Assembly (NCBI GenBank): GCA_016290335.1
Contig: JAEETM010000006.1
Span: 1-64,000, forward strand
Source of the DNA: Treponema sp.
Lineage (GTDB): Bacteria > Spirochaetota > Spirochaetia > Treponematales > Treponemataceae
Direction: 5' to 3'
DNA length: 64,000 bases
The translations under genes and the position numbers were made by a program. The notes under the pieces were generated by a model. The model ran no database searches. It saw only the letters and a program-made list of their open reading frames with translations, and was not told the origin of the DNA. Of the stretch, positions 7,609-17,722 are shown in pieces (position 1 is the stretch's first letter; the number at the start of each line of letters is the position of its first letter).

Positions 7609-8924
7609 AAATGATTTTTCTTTTTCCATTCTGCATATGCCCTAAGCAAGGCCTTTCCTTTTTTGTTGACATACTCATATCCGTTGCGCCGTTCCCGGCT
7701 GAGGTCATTGTAGGTTTTCCGGTAAGTACATCCCATATCGCACCATACGGGTTGTAAAACAGCCGGATAGTTGCCCCGGATCGGCTCCGGCGCTCCAACC
7801 GTTACGTCAAAACTCTTATCCAGCGCATAGAAACGGGCCCATAAATCTTCCGCTTTCGCATCGTCAACCAATACTCTGTCCGTAGTATACGTACGTCCGT
7901 TTAACGTGACCGGTTCCGTTGGCATCACTTTAATCTTTTTGCCGCGAATGCGCACATCGCTTCTGTCGAAAAATTCACAGCCGGCCTGTATGGCCGCTTT
8001 CGTTTTTTCGTCCGGACCGGGTTCTTCCATCAATAGCAAAAGAACGTTGAAACTTTCCCGGGAACAGATAGCCGGCGGTTCAAACTGCCGTTCCCATGTT
8101 GGCCGGAGCGGGGGCATATGGCTGTACTGCTGACACCATGCTGTCAGAAGTTTCGTTCCATCAGTCAGGGTCACTGTAACCTGGTCGCGCAAAATGCATT
8201 GTATGCCCCTGCTATATGCGTCTTTCGCCCTTTCCCGGATTTCTTCCGGAAATACTGACAACTCATCTTTTCCGTCAGCTATGTCACGCAACAGGCGCAA
8301 TGCCCCCGTCATTACGTCGTCATTATAGGTGATGCCAAACACATCACACCCCGTAAAACCGCCACTGACGGGATGCTGCGCGTCCAATATCCATTGCACG
8401 GCGCGCGTTGCTGCAGCAAGATACCGCTCCGCATCAATTTCTTTTACATTTTTAACTTCTTTATAAACCCTGCATAAATAACGGACCTGAGAATAGATGT
8501 TCCGGTTATCCAGCGTACTGCTTTGCCATTCCCGGGGAAAGTCGTACTTTACCGGCTTTACAGATCTGTTTGTTAACCGGAGCTTTATCAGTTCCTTTAC
8601 TGTATAAACTCTTTGAAAGTCCAGGTTCTTAGCCCAACCGCCATCCGGATTCTGGAGACACACCATGTTTTCCGCAATTCCTATAATCTGCGTCGGTTGA
8701 TACAGCTTCCAGGGTGGGATAGAATCTTTATATCTGTACCGGGCGTGGTTAAAACCGTCCCGAAATTCCGAAAGATCAATGGCCCGGAAGTTTTTCTCTG
8801 TCATTTTCCGGGCAGAAAGAAAACGGAATATGTTGTTACATTCTCCGTCCGTCCAAAATGACAGCACTGCAACAGAGACAATTACAACCGCGATAAAAGC
8901 CCCCAGCCACTTAAAAAATTTCAT
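7605..8924 (-). CDS. PL10-type pectate lyase-like protein, membrane-anchored
   Basis: The 439-residue protein has an N-terminal hydrophobic segment (about 5-24) serving as anchor or signal. The rest matches polysaccharide lyase family 10: QNPDGGWAKN (91-100), STLDNRN (136-142), YNDDVMTG (200-207), TAWCQQ (261-266) and RPTWERQFEPP (274-284). Family members cleave polygalacturonate by beta-elimination, using calcium and an arginine base. Here it sits inside a biosynthesis locus that also encodes UDP-galacturonate-forming enzymes. A role in trimming or releasing the cell's own polymer is therefore at least as likely as plant pectin use (inference). A fragment of a second copy lies at 26268-26360. 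Confidence 0.75.
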   Translation of the reverse strand: MKFFKWLGAFIAVVIVSVAVLSFWTDGECNNIFRFLSARKMTEKNFRAIDLSEFRDGFNHARYRYKDSIPPWKLYQPTQIIGIAENMVCLQNPDGGWAKNLDFQRVYTVKELIKLRLTNRSVKPVKYDFPREWQSSTLDNRNIYSQVRYLCRVYKEVKNVKEIDAERYLAAATRAVQWILDAQHPVSGGFTGCDVFGITYNDDVMTGALRLLRDIADGKDELSVFPEEIRERAKDAYSRGIQCILRDQVTVTLTDGTKLLTAWCQQYSHMPPLRPTWERQFEPPAICSRESFNVLLLLMEEPGPDEKTKAAIQAGCEFFDRSDVRIRGKKIKVMPTEPVTLNGRTYTTDRVLVDDAKAEDLWARFYALDKSFDVTVGAPEPIRGNYPAVLQPVWCDMGCTYRKTYNDLSRERRNGYEYVNKKGKALLRAYAEWKKKNHL

Positions 8925-9183
8925 ATTCTTCCCTGCCGCTTAATGTTGTTAATCTGACTCACTATCTTGAAACATGCTATAGTTTTCAAAAATTATACTT
9001 TTTATTTTTTCCGCTGGTCTAACTGATTTATAAAATAATACGTTCACGGTCTGGTCCTGCCCGGTTTTGAATATTCCTGTAACCTGGCATTAAATCGAAT
9101 TGTCCCCGGTAAAAACGGCATACTGTATATTTCCCTTATCAAAAAGCCTCTCCCACAATCTGTTTTTGCTTTTTAACGTAAAT

Positions 9184-10251
9184 TTAAAAAACAGGAGGTT
9201 CAATTGTATCGTCTTCGGGATATTCAAAAGACGAGATGATCCGGTTAATTACCCTGTCCTCTAATATATCGGGAGCTATTTCTTCCGGGTCCGCAATTTT
9301 GCGGAACTGTTCAAGGGATAAGAGTTTATCCTCCTCCAAAGGAATATTCCTGTAATTTTTCTCGACCGGAAAATGTAATGAACTGCATTCAGGCAGATAT
9401 AACACCTTATACTCTTTAGGCATGACCAGCAGTTCCCATGCATATGGTTCGCCTTTTTTATTGTAACCATAACGATTGATAAACTCTAAATTATTATTGT
9501 ATATAAGCCAGTGATCCCCCGGACGTTTATATTCAATAACTTTCACAGAATTATGATAACGAATCAAATCTAAACGGGAATAACTTACAACCTCAGAGTT
9601 ATTTTTGGGAAGAGAAAAGGATTTTTGGAGAATTTCCGGAAAATATATCTGGTCACAGTCGATTTTTATCAGCCAGCTGTTTTTGGGAATAAATGACAAC
9701 GCTGCATTGTAATAGGCAGCCAGTGTATTCTGGTATGGGATTTTTTCAGTTAAGTAATCCGGGTGATTCTGCTCCACAACGTGGTATGGATAACAAAAAG
9801 GAATGAAACCGGAATTTTGTTTACAGAAATCCTGAATAAACAAGTCGCTTCCATCCGTACAATCATTATATGCAATTACACCTTTTTTGATTACAGGGAG
9901 AATGCTGTTAAGAGACGCCTTTATCGTGATAGATTCATTTTTGACACGAATGAACGCGTATGGTTCAACCGCCCGCCCGCTTTTTACGGATAAAGTACCA
10001 TAAGTTTTCCGATAATCTCTCCCGCCTAATATTTTCCTTGGAATAAATGTAACAGCCCTTCCTATCCGGTAAGACAAGCTTGTTTTGACCCTGTTTAACT
10101 CCTTTTGCAATTGCCTCTTGTCAGCCTGCAATTTTATTTTTATCTCTCTCAAGCTGCTGTTTTCCCGTTCCAAAGATTCCTTTTCGTTTTGCAACTCTTT
10201 TAATAACCTGAGCTGCTCTAACGAAAACGGTTTTTCCTTTTTTGTCTCCAT
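9184..10251 (-). CDS. glycosyltransferase-like protein with N-terminal coiled coil
   Basis: The 355-residue protein starts with a coiled coil (about 10-58), then a short SLSYRIGRAVTFIPRKI link found in many polysaccharide transferases, then a GT-A-like domain with AFIRVKNESITIKASLNSI, IAYNDCTDGS and a KIDCDQIYF metal motif. The donor is unknown. The ATG at 10251 lies in TGATG with the upstream stop, preceded by GGGAGAGGA, so translation is coupled. The 259-nt gap 8925-9183 holds no gene that I can see; a TATAAT near 8990 may mark a promoter for the PL10 gene. Confidence 0.65.
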   Translation of the reverse strand: METKKEKPFSLEQLRLLKELQNEKESLERENSSLREIKIKLQADKRQLQKELNRVKTSLSYRIGRAVTFIPRKILGGRDYRKTYGTLSVKSGRAVEPYAFIRVKNESITIKASLNSILPVIKKGVIAYNDCTDGSDLFIQDFCKQNSGFIPFCYPYHVVEQNHPDYLTEKIPYQNTLAAYYNAALSFIPKNSWLIKIDCDQIYFPEILQKSFSLPKNNSEVVSYSRLDLIRYHNSVKVIEYKRPGDHWLIYNNNLEFINRYGYNKKGEPYAWELLVMPKEYKVLYLPECSSLHFPVEKNYRNIPLEEDKLLSLEQFRKIADPEEIAPDILEDRVINRIISSFEYPEDDTIEPPVF

Positions 10252-11324
10252 CAGAGAATCCTCTCCCATAACCGGACTACACATTCCGTTGTCCACGCCT
10301 GCGCAGTGACAGCCGCAGCCTTGCCTAACCGTTCCCTCAATTCAGGATTTTCACTTAAACGGCACATATCCTTACATAGCGCATCTTTATCACCTACCGG
10401 CACCAACAGACCATTCCTTTCATCCTCTATCAGCTCTTCAGCACCGGCAAAGGAAGTAGAAATACAGGCATGCCCCATCATCATAGCCTCCATTAATGCA
10501 TTGGGGAGTCCCTCATAGTCCGAAGATAAAACAAACATTTCCGCATCGGCTATGGCAGCATGCACATCCTCTTTAAACCCCTCAAAATGAACGGAATCTT
10601 TCACCCCGTAATATTCAGCAGCTTGATGCAATTCATTCGACAGCTCCCCATCCCCATATATGTGTAAATGGTAGGACGGATGCGTCTTGCGGAACAATGC
10701 AAATGCTGCTATCAGCATCTTCTGGTTCTTCTGCTTATGTAGTCTTCCTACCGTAACGATTTTTTTCTCCCTGTATGAGGAGACGAGGCAACTGACTTCG
10801 GTAGGATTCGGAATAATACAACTTTTATTCCGGACAATTTCACCATATATACTTTGCACTCTGCGGGTTTGAAAAACCGCATAATCTGTATGTTGGTGAG
10901 CAAACAGAGAATCCTTATACGACACCTCTGATTTATGTGCCGGGTCATTACGATCCGATATAATCTTCCTGCAACTACCCCGGGAAAGAACATTCACAAG
11001 ATTTAGCTCATCCATAAAACTGATGCTCGTATCGATCTTATACTTATATTGTGCCCACGTAACAGCAAGCGTTTTACAAATAATACCATACCATCTTTCC
11101 ATCTTTCCAGGGATCTGTTTCCTAAAGGGGATGTAAAAATTAATTTTATGGACACCAGGGCCCACAAAATATGTTTTTTCTTTCCGGACATAATATATCA
11201 AATACACCTGATGCCTTTTACTCAGCTCAGATGCAAGTCTGCAGGCAACCCGCTCCGCCCCGCCGCTGCCGAGAGATGGGACAAAAATCAATATATTTTT
11301 ATCGGTTTTCTTATTAATTCCCAT
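10251..11324 (-). CDS. family 4 glycosyltransferase
   Basis: The GT-B protein (357 residues from the ATG at 11324) has the Gly-rich N-terminal loop VPSLGSGGAERVA, the linker VGRLHKQKNQKMLIAAF and the C-terminal donor-site motif SSDYEGLPNALMEAMMMG with the two glutamates of GT4 enzymes. A retaining glycosyltransferase at the cytoplasmic face is expected. The start is uncertain: TTG 11351 lacks a ribosome site and ATG 11324 has AAGAAGG at a short distance. It is first in its operon. A fragment of a homologue lies at 27381-27575. Confidence 0.85.
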   Translation of the reverse strand: MGINKKTDKNILIFVPSLGSGGAERVACRLASELSKRHQVYLIYYVRKEKTYFVGPGVHKINFYIPFRKQIPGKMERWYGIICKTLAVTWAQYKYKIDTSISFMDELNLVNVLSRGSCRKIISDRNDPAHKSEVSYKDSLFAHQHTDYAVFQTRRVQSIYGEIVRNKSCIIPNPTEVSCLVSSYREKKIVTVGRLHKQKNQKMLIAAFALFRKTHPSYHLHIYGDGELSNELHQAAEYYGVKDSVHFEGFKEDVHAAIADAEMFVLSSDYEGLPNALMEAMMMGHACISTSFAGAEELIEDERNGLLVPVGDKDALCKDMCRLSENPELRERLGKAAAVTAQAWTTECVVRLWERIL

Positions 11325-11397
11325 GGCCTTCTTATTATGAAACCTGCTCAACTGTTTTCTGTCTTAACTGTGCAATATCAGTATTATTTAATTTTTA

Positions 11398-11429
11398 TTG
11401 TAATTATATCACATTTTTATGATATAATT
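11398..11429. promoter_or_regulatory. divergent extended -10 promoters / inverted repeat before ugd
   Basis: AATTATATCA (11402-11411), 8 nt, TGATATAATT (11420-11429) is a perfect 10-bp inverted repeat. Each arm is also an extended -10 (TGATATAAT), one facing the GT operon leftward and one facing ugd rightward, the latter with TTGTAA at 11398-11403. It is either a compact promoter pair or a regulator site that overlaps both. Confidence 0.45.
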
Positions 11430-11525
11430 GTTTTACTATATAATATAAACATATAATTATTTATTGTAAAAAACAAGTAATTATAAGCTAATTTTGCAAT
11501 TTTAATCACAGGAGTAACGCATTCC

Positions 11526-12851
11526 ATGAAAAGACTTTCTTTGCAACACCTTTCCGAAGAAGTAAATCCCCTGCCTGTACCGGACTGCCGCTACAAAATC
11601 GCGGTAGCGGGTACCGGTTATGTCGGTCTGTCCCTGGCAGTCCTGCTGGCCCAGCACAATGAGGTGACCGCCGTGGACATCGTCCCGGAAAGGGTGGCCA
11701 TGCTGAACCAGCTCATTTCCCCCCTTCAGGACGATTATATTGAAACGTATCTGACAGAGGCGAAGGAAGGCAGACGGACGCTTTCGTTAAAAGCCACATC
11801 AGACAGCGCGGCCGCTTATGCCGGCGCGGATTTCATTATCATCGCAGTACCTACTAACTACGATCCCCAAAGGAACTTCTTTGACTGTTCCGTGGTGGAA
11901 GCGGTGCTGAAACAGATACAGGATATCACAAAAGACAGAAAAACCAAGCCTGCCATTGTCATCAAATCCACCGTTCCCGTCGGCTATACCGCACATATAC
12001 GGGAAAAAATGCAGATGGATAATATCCTTTTCAGCCCGGAATTCCTCCGGGAATCCAAAGCGCTCTACGATAACCTGTACCCCAGCCGTATCATTGTCGG
12101 CTCAGACGAAACAACCCGGACAGCGGCCCGCGCCTTTGCCGCGCTGCTGCAGCAGGGAGCCGTCAAACGGCCGGTGGAAACCCTGTTCATGGGCCTTACG
12201 GAAGCAGAAGCCACCAAGCTTTTCGTGAACACCTACCTGGCGTTGCGGGTTTCCTTCTTTAACGAACTGGATACCTATGCGGAACTGAAAGGACTGGACA
12301 CCGCCTCGATTATCAAAGGCGTCTGCCTGGATCCCCGGGTCGGCGATTATTACAACAATCCCTCCTTTGGGTACGGCGGTTACTGCCTGCCCAAAGACAC
12401 CAAACAGTTGCTGGCCAATTACCGGGACGTTCCCGGAAATCTCATCAAAGCAGTTGTGGAAAGTAACCGTACGCGCAAGGATTTTATTGCCGATAAGGTA
12501 TTGGAAATAGCCAGAGCCTACGCAAGCAATGAAGACTATTCCTCCGAAAAGGAAAGCCGGCAAAAAACGATCGTAGTGGGCGTGTACCGCCTCACCATGA
12601 AAGCCAACTCCGATAATTTCCGGCATTCTTCCATCCAGGGCGTCATGAAACGGATCAAAGCAAAAGGCGCCAGTGTAATCATCTACGAACCCGCACTGCA
12701 AGACGGTTCTACCTTCTTTAGCAGCCCGGTCGTAAATGATATCGCAAAATTCAAGAGCCTTTGCAGCTGCATTATTGCCAACCGCTATGATAAAGCGCTG
12801 GATGATGTGCGGGATAAAGTATATACGAGAGATTTATTCAGAAGAGACTGA
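11526..12851 (+). CDS. ugd: UDP-glucose 6-dehydrogenase, copy 1 (no HTH)
   Basis: The 441-residue enzyme oxidises UDP-glucose to UDP-glucuronate with two NAD+. It shows the Rossmann motif [14 protein letters not shown] (25-38), [10 protein letters not shown], the substrate motif FSPEFLRES and the catalytic cysteine C287 in [14 protein letters not shown]. An AGGAG site precedes the ATG. It begins a plus-strand pair with a UDP-glucuronate 4-epimerase. It is colinear with the protein at 39823-41367 except that it lacks the 73-residue N-terminal helix-turn-helix. Confidence 0.93.
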   Translation: MKRLSLQHLSEEVNPLPVPDCRYKIAVAGTGYVGLSLAVLLAQHNEVTAVDIVPERVAMLNQLISPLQDDYIETYLTEAKEGRRTLSLKATSDSAAAYAGADFIIIAVPTNYDPQRNFFDCSVVEAVLKQIQDITKDRKTKPAIVIKSTVPVGYTAHIREKMQMDNILFSPEFLRESKALYDNLYPSRIIVGSDETTRTAARAFAALLQQGAVKRPVETLFMGLTEAEATKLFVNTYLALRVSFFNELDTYAELKGLDTASIIKGVCLDPRVGDYYNNPSFGYGGYCLPKDTKQLLANYRDVPGNLIKAVVESNRTRKDFIADKVLEIARAYASNEDYSSEKESRQKTIVVGVYRLTMKANSDNFRHSSIQGVMKRIKAKGASVIIYEPALQDGSTFFSSPVVNDIAKFKSLCSCIIANRYDKALDDVRDKVYTRDLFRRD

Positions 12852-12917
12852 TCGGGACACTAAAGATTTTTTTAATAACAATACAACAATTGTTTAAAAG
12901 CAAGGAGACAGAATCCC

Positions 12918-14003
12918 ATGGGCAAAACCCACGTTTCCCTTACCGGTAAAACCATTCTTGTCACCGGTTCCCCCGGGTTCATCGGTGCGAATCTGGTACT
13001 GCGCCTGCTGAAGGAAATGGACGGCGGTACCGTAATCAGCTTCGACAGCATGAACGACTATTACGACCCGACGCTGAAGGAATACCGGCTCGCCCTGATT
13101 GAAAAAGCGGCTGCCAGCTCACCGGTAACGCATCTTTTCGTAAAAGGCAATCTGGTGGATAAAACGTTGATAAACGAAATCTTTGCCAAATACCGCCCTG
13201 CAATTGTGGTAAATCTGGCAGCCCAGGCAGGTGTACGGTATTCCATCGACCACCCGGATGCATATATAGAGAGCAATATTATCGGGTTCTATAACATTCT
13301 GGAAGCCTGCCGCCACAGCTGCGGCGGAGGAAACGGCGGTGTGGAGCATCTGGTATACGCCTCTTCAAGTTCCGTGTACGGGGGAAACCAAAAAGTGCCT
13401 TTCAGCGCAGAAGATAAAACGGACAGTCCCGTTTCCCTGTACGCCGCCACAAAAAAAAGCAATGAGCTGCTGGCCCATTGCTATTCCAAGCTGTACAATA
13501 TTCCCGCTACGGGTTTACGTTTCTTTACCGTGTACGGCCCTGCCGGAAGGCCGGATATGTTCTATTATTCCGCCACACAAAAGCTGGCAGCCGGTCAGTC
13601 CATTCAGATTTTCAACTACGGCAACTGCAAACGGGACTTCACCTATATCGATGATATTGTGGAAGGCGTGCTGCGCGTAATGCAGGGGGCACCGGAAAAA
13701 CGGACCGGCGAAGACGGGCTGCCCCTGCCGCCTCACGCCGTTTACAACATCGGCGGCGGCACCCCGGAAAACCTGCCCGACTTTTTAACCACGTTACAGC
13801 AGGAACTGGTCCGGGCCAACGTACTGCCCCCGGATTATGACTTTGCGGGTCATCAGGAATTAGTCGGCATGCAGCCGGGAGATGTGCCTGTCACCTTCGC
13901 GGACAGCACAGCGCTGGAGGAGGATTACGGTTTTAAACCCGGCATCTGTATCCGGGACGGTCTGCGGAAATTCGCAGAGTGGTACAGGGAATATTATAAA
14001 TAA
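12918..14003 (+). CDS. UDP-glucuronate 4-epimerase, copy 1
   Basis: The 361-residue extended SDR has GSPGFIGANL, NLAAQAGVRYS, the catalytic SSSSVYGG and YAATKKSN (YxxxK), and RFFTVYGPAGRPDM. The SFDSMNDYYDPTLKEYRL stretch is characteristic of UDP-glucuronate 4-epimerases of the CapI type. The product would be UDP-galacturonate. It lies 66 nt after ugd with an AAGGAGA site, so the pair converts UDP-Glc to UDP-GalA. It converges with glf. A decarboxylase is less likely given the CapI-type signature. Confidence 0.85.
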   Translation: MGKTHVSLTGKTILVTGSPGFIGANLVLRLLKEMDGGTVISFDSMNDYYDPTLKEYRLALIEKAAASSPVTHLFVKGNLVDKTLINEIFAKYRPAIVVNLAAQAGVRYSIDHPDAYIESNIIGFYNILEACRHSCGGGNGGVEHLVYASSSSVYGGNQKVPFSAEDKTDSPVSLYAATKKSNELLAHCYSKLYNIPATGLRFFTVYGPAGRPDMFYYSATQKLAAGQSIQIFNYGNCKRDFTYIDDIVEGVLRVMQGAPEKRTGEDGLPLPPHAVYNIGGGTPENLPDFLTTLQQELVRANVLPPDYDFAGHQELVGMQPGDVPVTFADSTALEEDYGFKPGICIRDGLRKFAEWYREYYK

Positions 14004-14033
14004 TACGTGCCTCATCGCAACCGCCGGGACATA

Positions 14034-15149
14034 TTACTTTTGAAATAACTCTTCCACTTTTTTCAGCGCGGCCGCAATCACCTGGTCCATATCATAATAT
14101 TTATACTCACCCAGGCGGCCGCCGAAAATGACCTTCTCTTCCTTTTCAGCCAGTGCCTTATAGGAAGCATACAGCGCGCTGTTACGCTTGTCGTTCACCG
14201 GATAGTAGGGTTCGTCGCCGGGTTTCCACTCGGAACTGAACTCCCGGCTGATGACTGTCTTAGGCAAATCATTGCCTTTTTCATCCTTGCCGAACGTAAA
14301 CCATTTATGCTCAATGATGCGGGTCCAGGGCGTTTCGCGGTCCGTGTAGTTTATAATCGCATTCCCCTGAAAGTTAGGCATATCCAACAATTCCGTTTCA
14401 AACCGTACCGAGCGGTATTCCAGATACCCCAACTCATAGTTAAAATACGCATCAACCGGTCCGGTATAAACTATCTTTTCCGCCTGGATATTCCAGGCTT
14501 TTTTATTTATCAGGTAATCCTCATTCAGGTGTACTTCGATTCCCTCAAGCATCCGGGCAACCATCTTCGTATAACCACCTGCCGGAATACCCTGATATAA
14601 CGCGTTGAAATAATTATTATCAAAGGTCAGACGAACAGGCAGCCGGTTGATGATAAAAGCCGGCAGGTCTTTACAGTCTCTGCCCCACTGTTTCTCCGTA
14701 TAACCCTTAATCAGCTTTTCAAAAATATCGCGCCCCACCAGTGAAATGGCCTGTTCTTCCAGATTCCGCGGCGCGCCGGCAATCTCTTTCCGCTGCTCTT
14801 CTATTTTCGCCGCGGCTTCCCCCGGTGTCACCACACCCCACATCTTATTAAATGTATACATGTTAAACGGAAGGGAATACAACTCCCCCTTAAAATTTGC
14901 CAACGAACTGTTAGTGAAACGGTTAAACACCGTAAAAACCTGCAAATAGTCCCATACCCTTTTATCGTTGGTGTGGAAAATATGGGGACCGTACTTATGA
15001 ACGTGAATCCCCTCTACGGTTTCCGTGTATACATTGCCCGCAATGGCAGAACGTTTATCAATGACCAGAACTTTTTTCCCCGCAGCGTGTAGTTTTTGCG
15101 CCATCACCGCGCCGTAAAGACCGGCGCCTACAATCAGATAATCATACAT
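14034..15149 (-). CDS. glf: UDP-galactopyranose mutase
   Basis: The 371-residue flavoprotein begins YDYLIVGAGLYGAVMAQ (FAD-binding GxGxxG) and has IHVHKYGPHIFHTND, WGRDCKDLPAFIINRLPVR, and a C-terminal GGRLGEYKYYDMDQVI, all typical of Glf. It interconverts UDP-galactopyranose and UDP-galactofuranose, so galactofuranose is probably in the polymer. It is the last gene of the minus-strand series from rmlA. The 109 nt before it hold a GC-rich hairpin without a T-run. Confidence 0.93.
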   Translation of the reverse strand: MYDYLIVGAGLYGAVMAQKLHAAGKKVLVIDKRSAIAGNVYTETVEGIHVHKYGPHIFHTNDKRVWDYLQVFTVFNRFTNSSLANFKGELYSLPFNMYTFNKMWGVVTPGEAAAKIEEQRKEIAGAPRNLEEQAISLVGRDIFEKLIKGYTEKQWGRDCKDLPAFIINRLPVRLTFDNNYFNALYQGIPAGGYTKMVARMLEGIEVHLNEDYLINKKAWNIQAEKIVYTGPVDAYFNYELGYLEYRSVRFETELLDMPNFQGNAIINYTDRETPWTRIIEHKWFTFGKDEKGNDLPKTVISREFSSEWKPGDEPYYPVNDKRNSALYASYKALAEKEEKVIFGGRLGEYKYYDMDQVIAAALKKVEELFQK

Positions 15150-15258
15150 AGGCCTTATTTATCTCCCAAACATCTTTCGTTTGAATGAACATTCCGGGCT
15201 GCGTTTCCGCTGAGTCCGGGTTCAGGAAACCGGTTCCCAAATTACCGGACAGGCGGTT

Positions 15259-16683
15259 TCACCGCCCGCCCTTATTTTTCAGCCGGTTCCGGATCATCGA
15301 CATATAGCTGTTCATCTGGGCCTGTCTGTTCAGCCGCCCCAGATTTTCTTTATGATATCTCCTTGCCAGCACCACATTATCTGTCTCGTGTATCCTGAGC
15401 CCTGCATCCCGAACCCTCAAGACCCATTGAGCCGTTTCAGACGTGGGCATGCTTTCATCATACTGCCCGACAACATCAAAAAGTTCCCTTTTCAGCAACA
15501 TACAGCCGGCCAGCATCCTTCTGTAGGGTTCCGGATTTATTTTCAGCTTTGACGCTTCTTCTTCCGTCAGATCCGGCGAAATAAAATCCCTGCAAAGCGC
15601 GCTGACCAGCATTGCTTCCGGATCCTGCAGCGCCGTTTCCATCATGAGGTCAATGGCGCCGGACAGAAAATAGTCATCGGCATCCAGATAAAGAATATAT
15701 CTTCCCTGCGCGCATCGATATGCGTCATTTCTGGTTGAGGCCTGCCCCTTGTGGCAACGGGTTACAAAGGTAACCGGCAGTTTCTCCTTTTCATCTGCCG
15801 CCACATCAGCAGAATCCCTGTCACTTTCACACTCTTCCATAAACCGGCTGATAACATTAAAGCTATTATCGGCGGAACCATCATTCACAATGACCAGTTC
15901 ACAGGAATATTTGTCTGAAACACAGCTTTCTGTCGCTTCTCTTACATATTTTTCAGCATTAAAGACCGGTATCAGAATACTCACGTCATACCTGCATGCT
16001 TCTTCCAGCCTCTTGCGTCTGATCCCCCGCATAAAAGCGTCAATGACCCGTTCTTTTCTTCCGCTCATCACAGCGCCGGCTGACAGACCGCTGTCCAAAA
16101 TATGCCGCACATATAACGGGGCCTCCAAGAACAAGCTTTTGCAGCCTGCTGTTTTTACGCGAACCAGCCACTCCGTGTCTTCACGGATCCGCAAACTTTC
16201 ATCAAGCAAGCCTAATTCTTCAAATACTCCTCTTTTTATGAGGGCAGTCCGGAAATGAATTTTATCTTTTACGGCCATCGCTGCCAGTTGTTCTGTCCTC
16301 TCCGTTTTCTCATCCATTACCGTCCGGTTGCCTGTCAAAACAATCTGCGCTTCCGGATGCAACGCAAAACAGGCAAGCTGTTTTTCCAACTTGCTTTCTT
16401 CCCATTCGTCATCTGCGTCGCAAAAGCCGATATATGCGCCTCTTGCGAGTTTTATGCCGATATTCCTGGCAACGGCCGGTCCGCCATTAACAGTACTCCG
16501 CACCAGAACGACCCGGTCATCTTTTTGATATTCTCTGACCAGCAGGGCAAACGTCCCGTCTGTGGAAGCATCATCCACTACGATCAGTTCCATATTCTGA
16601 TCTAACTGACGAAGAATACTTTCAACACAGCGGATAACGTATTCGCAGCCGTTGTATACGGGCACAACCACTGATACTTTCAT
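15259..16683 (-). CDS. tandem-domain family 2 glycosyltransferase
   Basis: The 474-residue protein contains two complete GT2 domains. The first (about 1-215) has VSVVVPVYNG, LIVVDDASTDGT and GFCDADDEW; the second (about 228-450) has VSILIPVFNA, LVIVNDGSADNS and LYLDADDYF. Both DxD-type motifs are present, so both may be active and add two sugars or alternate. It follows the HprK-like gene by 25 nt and so belongs to the PqqD/HprK/nucleotidyltransferase module. Confidence 0.88.
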   Translation of the reverse strand: MKVSVVVPVYNGCEYVIRCVESILRQLDQNMELIVVDDASTDGTFALLVREYQKDDRVVLVRSTVNGGPAVARNIGIKLARGAYIGFCDADDEWEESKLEKQLACFALHPEAQIVLTGNRTVMDEKTERTEQLAAMAVKDKIHFRTALIKRGVFEELGLLDESLRIREDTEWLVRVKTAGCKSLFLEAPLYVRHILDSGLSAGAVMSGRKERVIDAFMRGIRRKRLEEACRYDVSILIPVFNAEKYVREATESCVSDKYSCELVIVNDGSADNSFNVISRFMEECESDRDSADVAADEKEKLPVTFVTRCHKGQASTRNDAYRCAQGRYILYLDADDYFLSGAIDLMMETALQDPEAMLVSALCRDFISPDLTEEEASKLKINPEPYRRMLAGCMLLKRELFDVVGQYDESMPTSETAQWVLRVRDAGLRIHETDNVVLARRYHKENLGRLNRQAQMNSYMSMIRNRLKNKGGR

Positions 16684-16708
16684 AATACCTCCGTAATGAA
16701 TGCATCTC

Positions 16709-17722
16709 TCATAACATTCCCACCCATTCTCTCAGGTATTCCGCATTGCGTCTGATATCATCCGTCAGCTTAAAATCAAATGCCGGTAATTTCCGCAGCA
16801 ACTGCATCATTCCGAAAAAAATATCCCTGTTTTTCAGTTCCCTGTTCTGATATGACGTGGACGACAGCAGAGGTATCAGCTTTCTCACATCCGGATTTCT
16901 GCTGATTTCCGGCAGTTCCGCATGGGCAATGTGGGGGATAATAACGGCGTAAAGGGGAAGACTGTCTACTATCTGACTGCCAAAGGACTCTAACCGGACA
17001 AGGCTCTTATCCCGTTCTCTGCTGGACCAGAAAACACCTTTCTTATACTCCGGCAGCCTGGCAAGCATGTCTTCTTTCAGGTATCCCGTAGAATACAACC
17101 GAACCGCAACCGGTCTTTCTTCCATTTTCACCAGCAGATAATCATCCGAAAGAAATTCCATGCCGGCGAGCAACGCCGACATGGAAAGAGTCGATTTCCC
17201 GCTGCCGCCGGCACCGGATATGAGCACACCTTTCCCCTTTGTTCCTATGGCTGCGCTGTGTAAAAAAGTATAACCCTTCCGCTGGGCCCACCAGCTAAAT
17301 TCCATATGCAGCGGATGCGATATAAAGTTGTCAATCGAATGCTTATCCTGGCACAGCCAAATATATGTTTCATCATATTCAGCGGAATACAGGCTGAAAA
17401 AGCCGAACTCAACAGATGCCGCCAGCCTTCCTTCTTCACAACTGTATATGTACCTTCCCTCTGCCCTTGCCAGCTGTTCCGGAAGAAAATGAACCAGCGC
17501 GTCCGTGTCTCCCAAAAAACAGTAAAACGTTTCATGTTTGTGATCATCATTATTCGGATGAAACAGATGCCGGAGCGAAGAAAACAACAGCGGGGGCGGC
17601 ATAAAACCTGCACAACAGAGATGGATTCCATTCCCATCAACCTCAAAAAAGCAGTCATGAGTATGCTGTGCTTCCTCTACCATTAAGCGCAAATCGCGTA
17701 CCAACGAGCTGAACAGACTCAT
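16709..17722 (-). CDS. HPr kinase-like protein (HprK-related)
   Basis: The 337-residue protein has a C-terminal domain like HprK: YTFLHSAAIGTKGKGVLISG with P-loop GAGGSGKST (170-178) and an acidic pair D193-D194 in LSDDYLLV. The N-terminal 150 residues have no known motif. Relatives in some lasso-peptide clusters phosphorylate a C-terminal serine of the peptide. Here it overlaps the GT8 gene by ATGA and lies in one operon with a PqqD-like protein, a nucleotidyltransferase and an ABC exporter. True HPr regulation is unlikely because the usual two-domain HprK layout is absent. Confidence 0.75.
   Translation of the reverse strand: MSLFSSLVRDLRLMVEEAQHTHDCFFEVDGNGIHLCCAGFMPPPLLFSSLRHLFHPNNDDHKHETFYCFLGDTDALVHFLPEQLARAEGRYIYSCEEGRLAASVEFGFFSLYSAEYDETYIWLCQDKHSIDNFISHPLHMEFSWWAQRKGYTFLHSAAIGTKGKGVLISGAGGSGKSTLSMSALLAGMEFLSDDYLLVKMEERPVAVRLYSTGYLKEDMLARLPEYKKGVFWSSRERDKSLVRLESFGSQIVDSLPLYAVIIPHIAHAELPEISRNPDVRKLIPLLSSTSYQNRELKNRDIFFGMMQLLRKLPAFDFKLTDDIRRNAEYLREWVGML

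Noticed and set aside
12102..12701. Long minus-strand open frame inside ugd copy 1
   Set aside because: Antisense shadow of a clear enzyme gene; no family resemblance.
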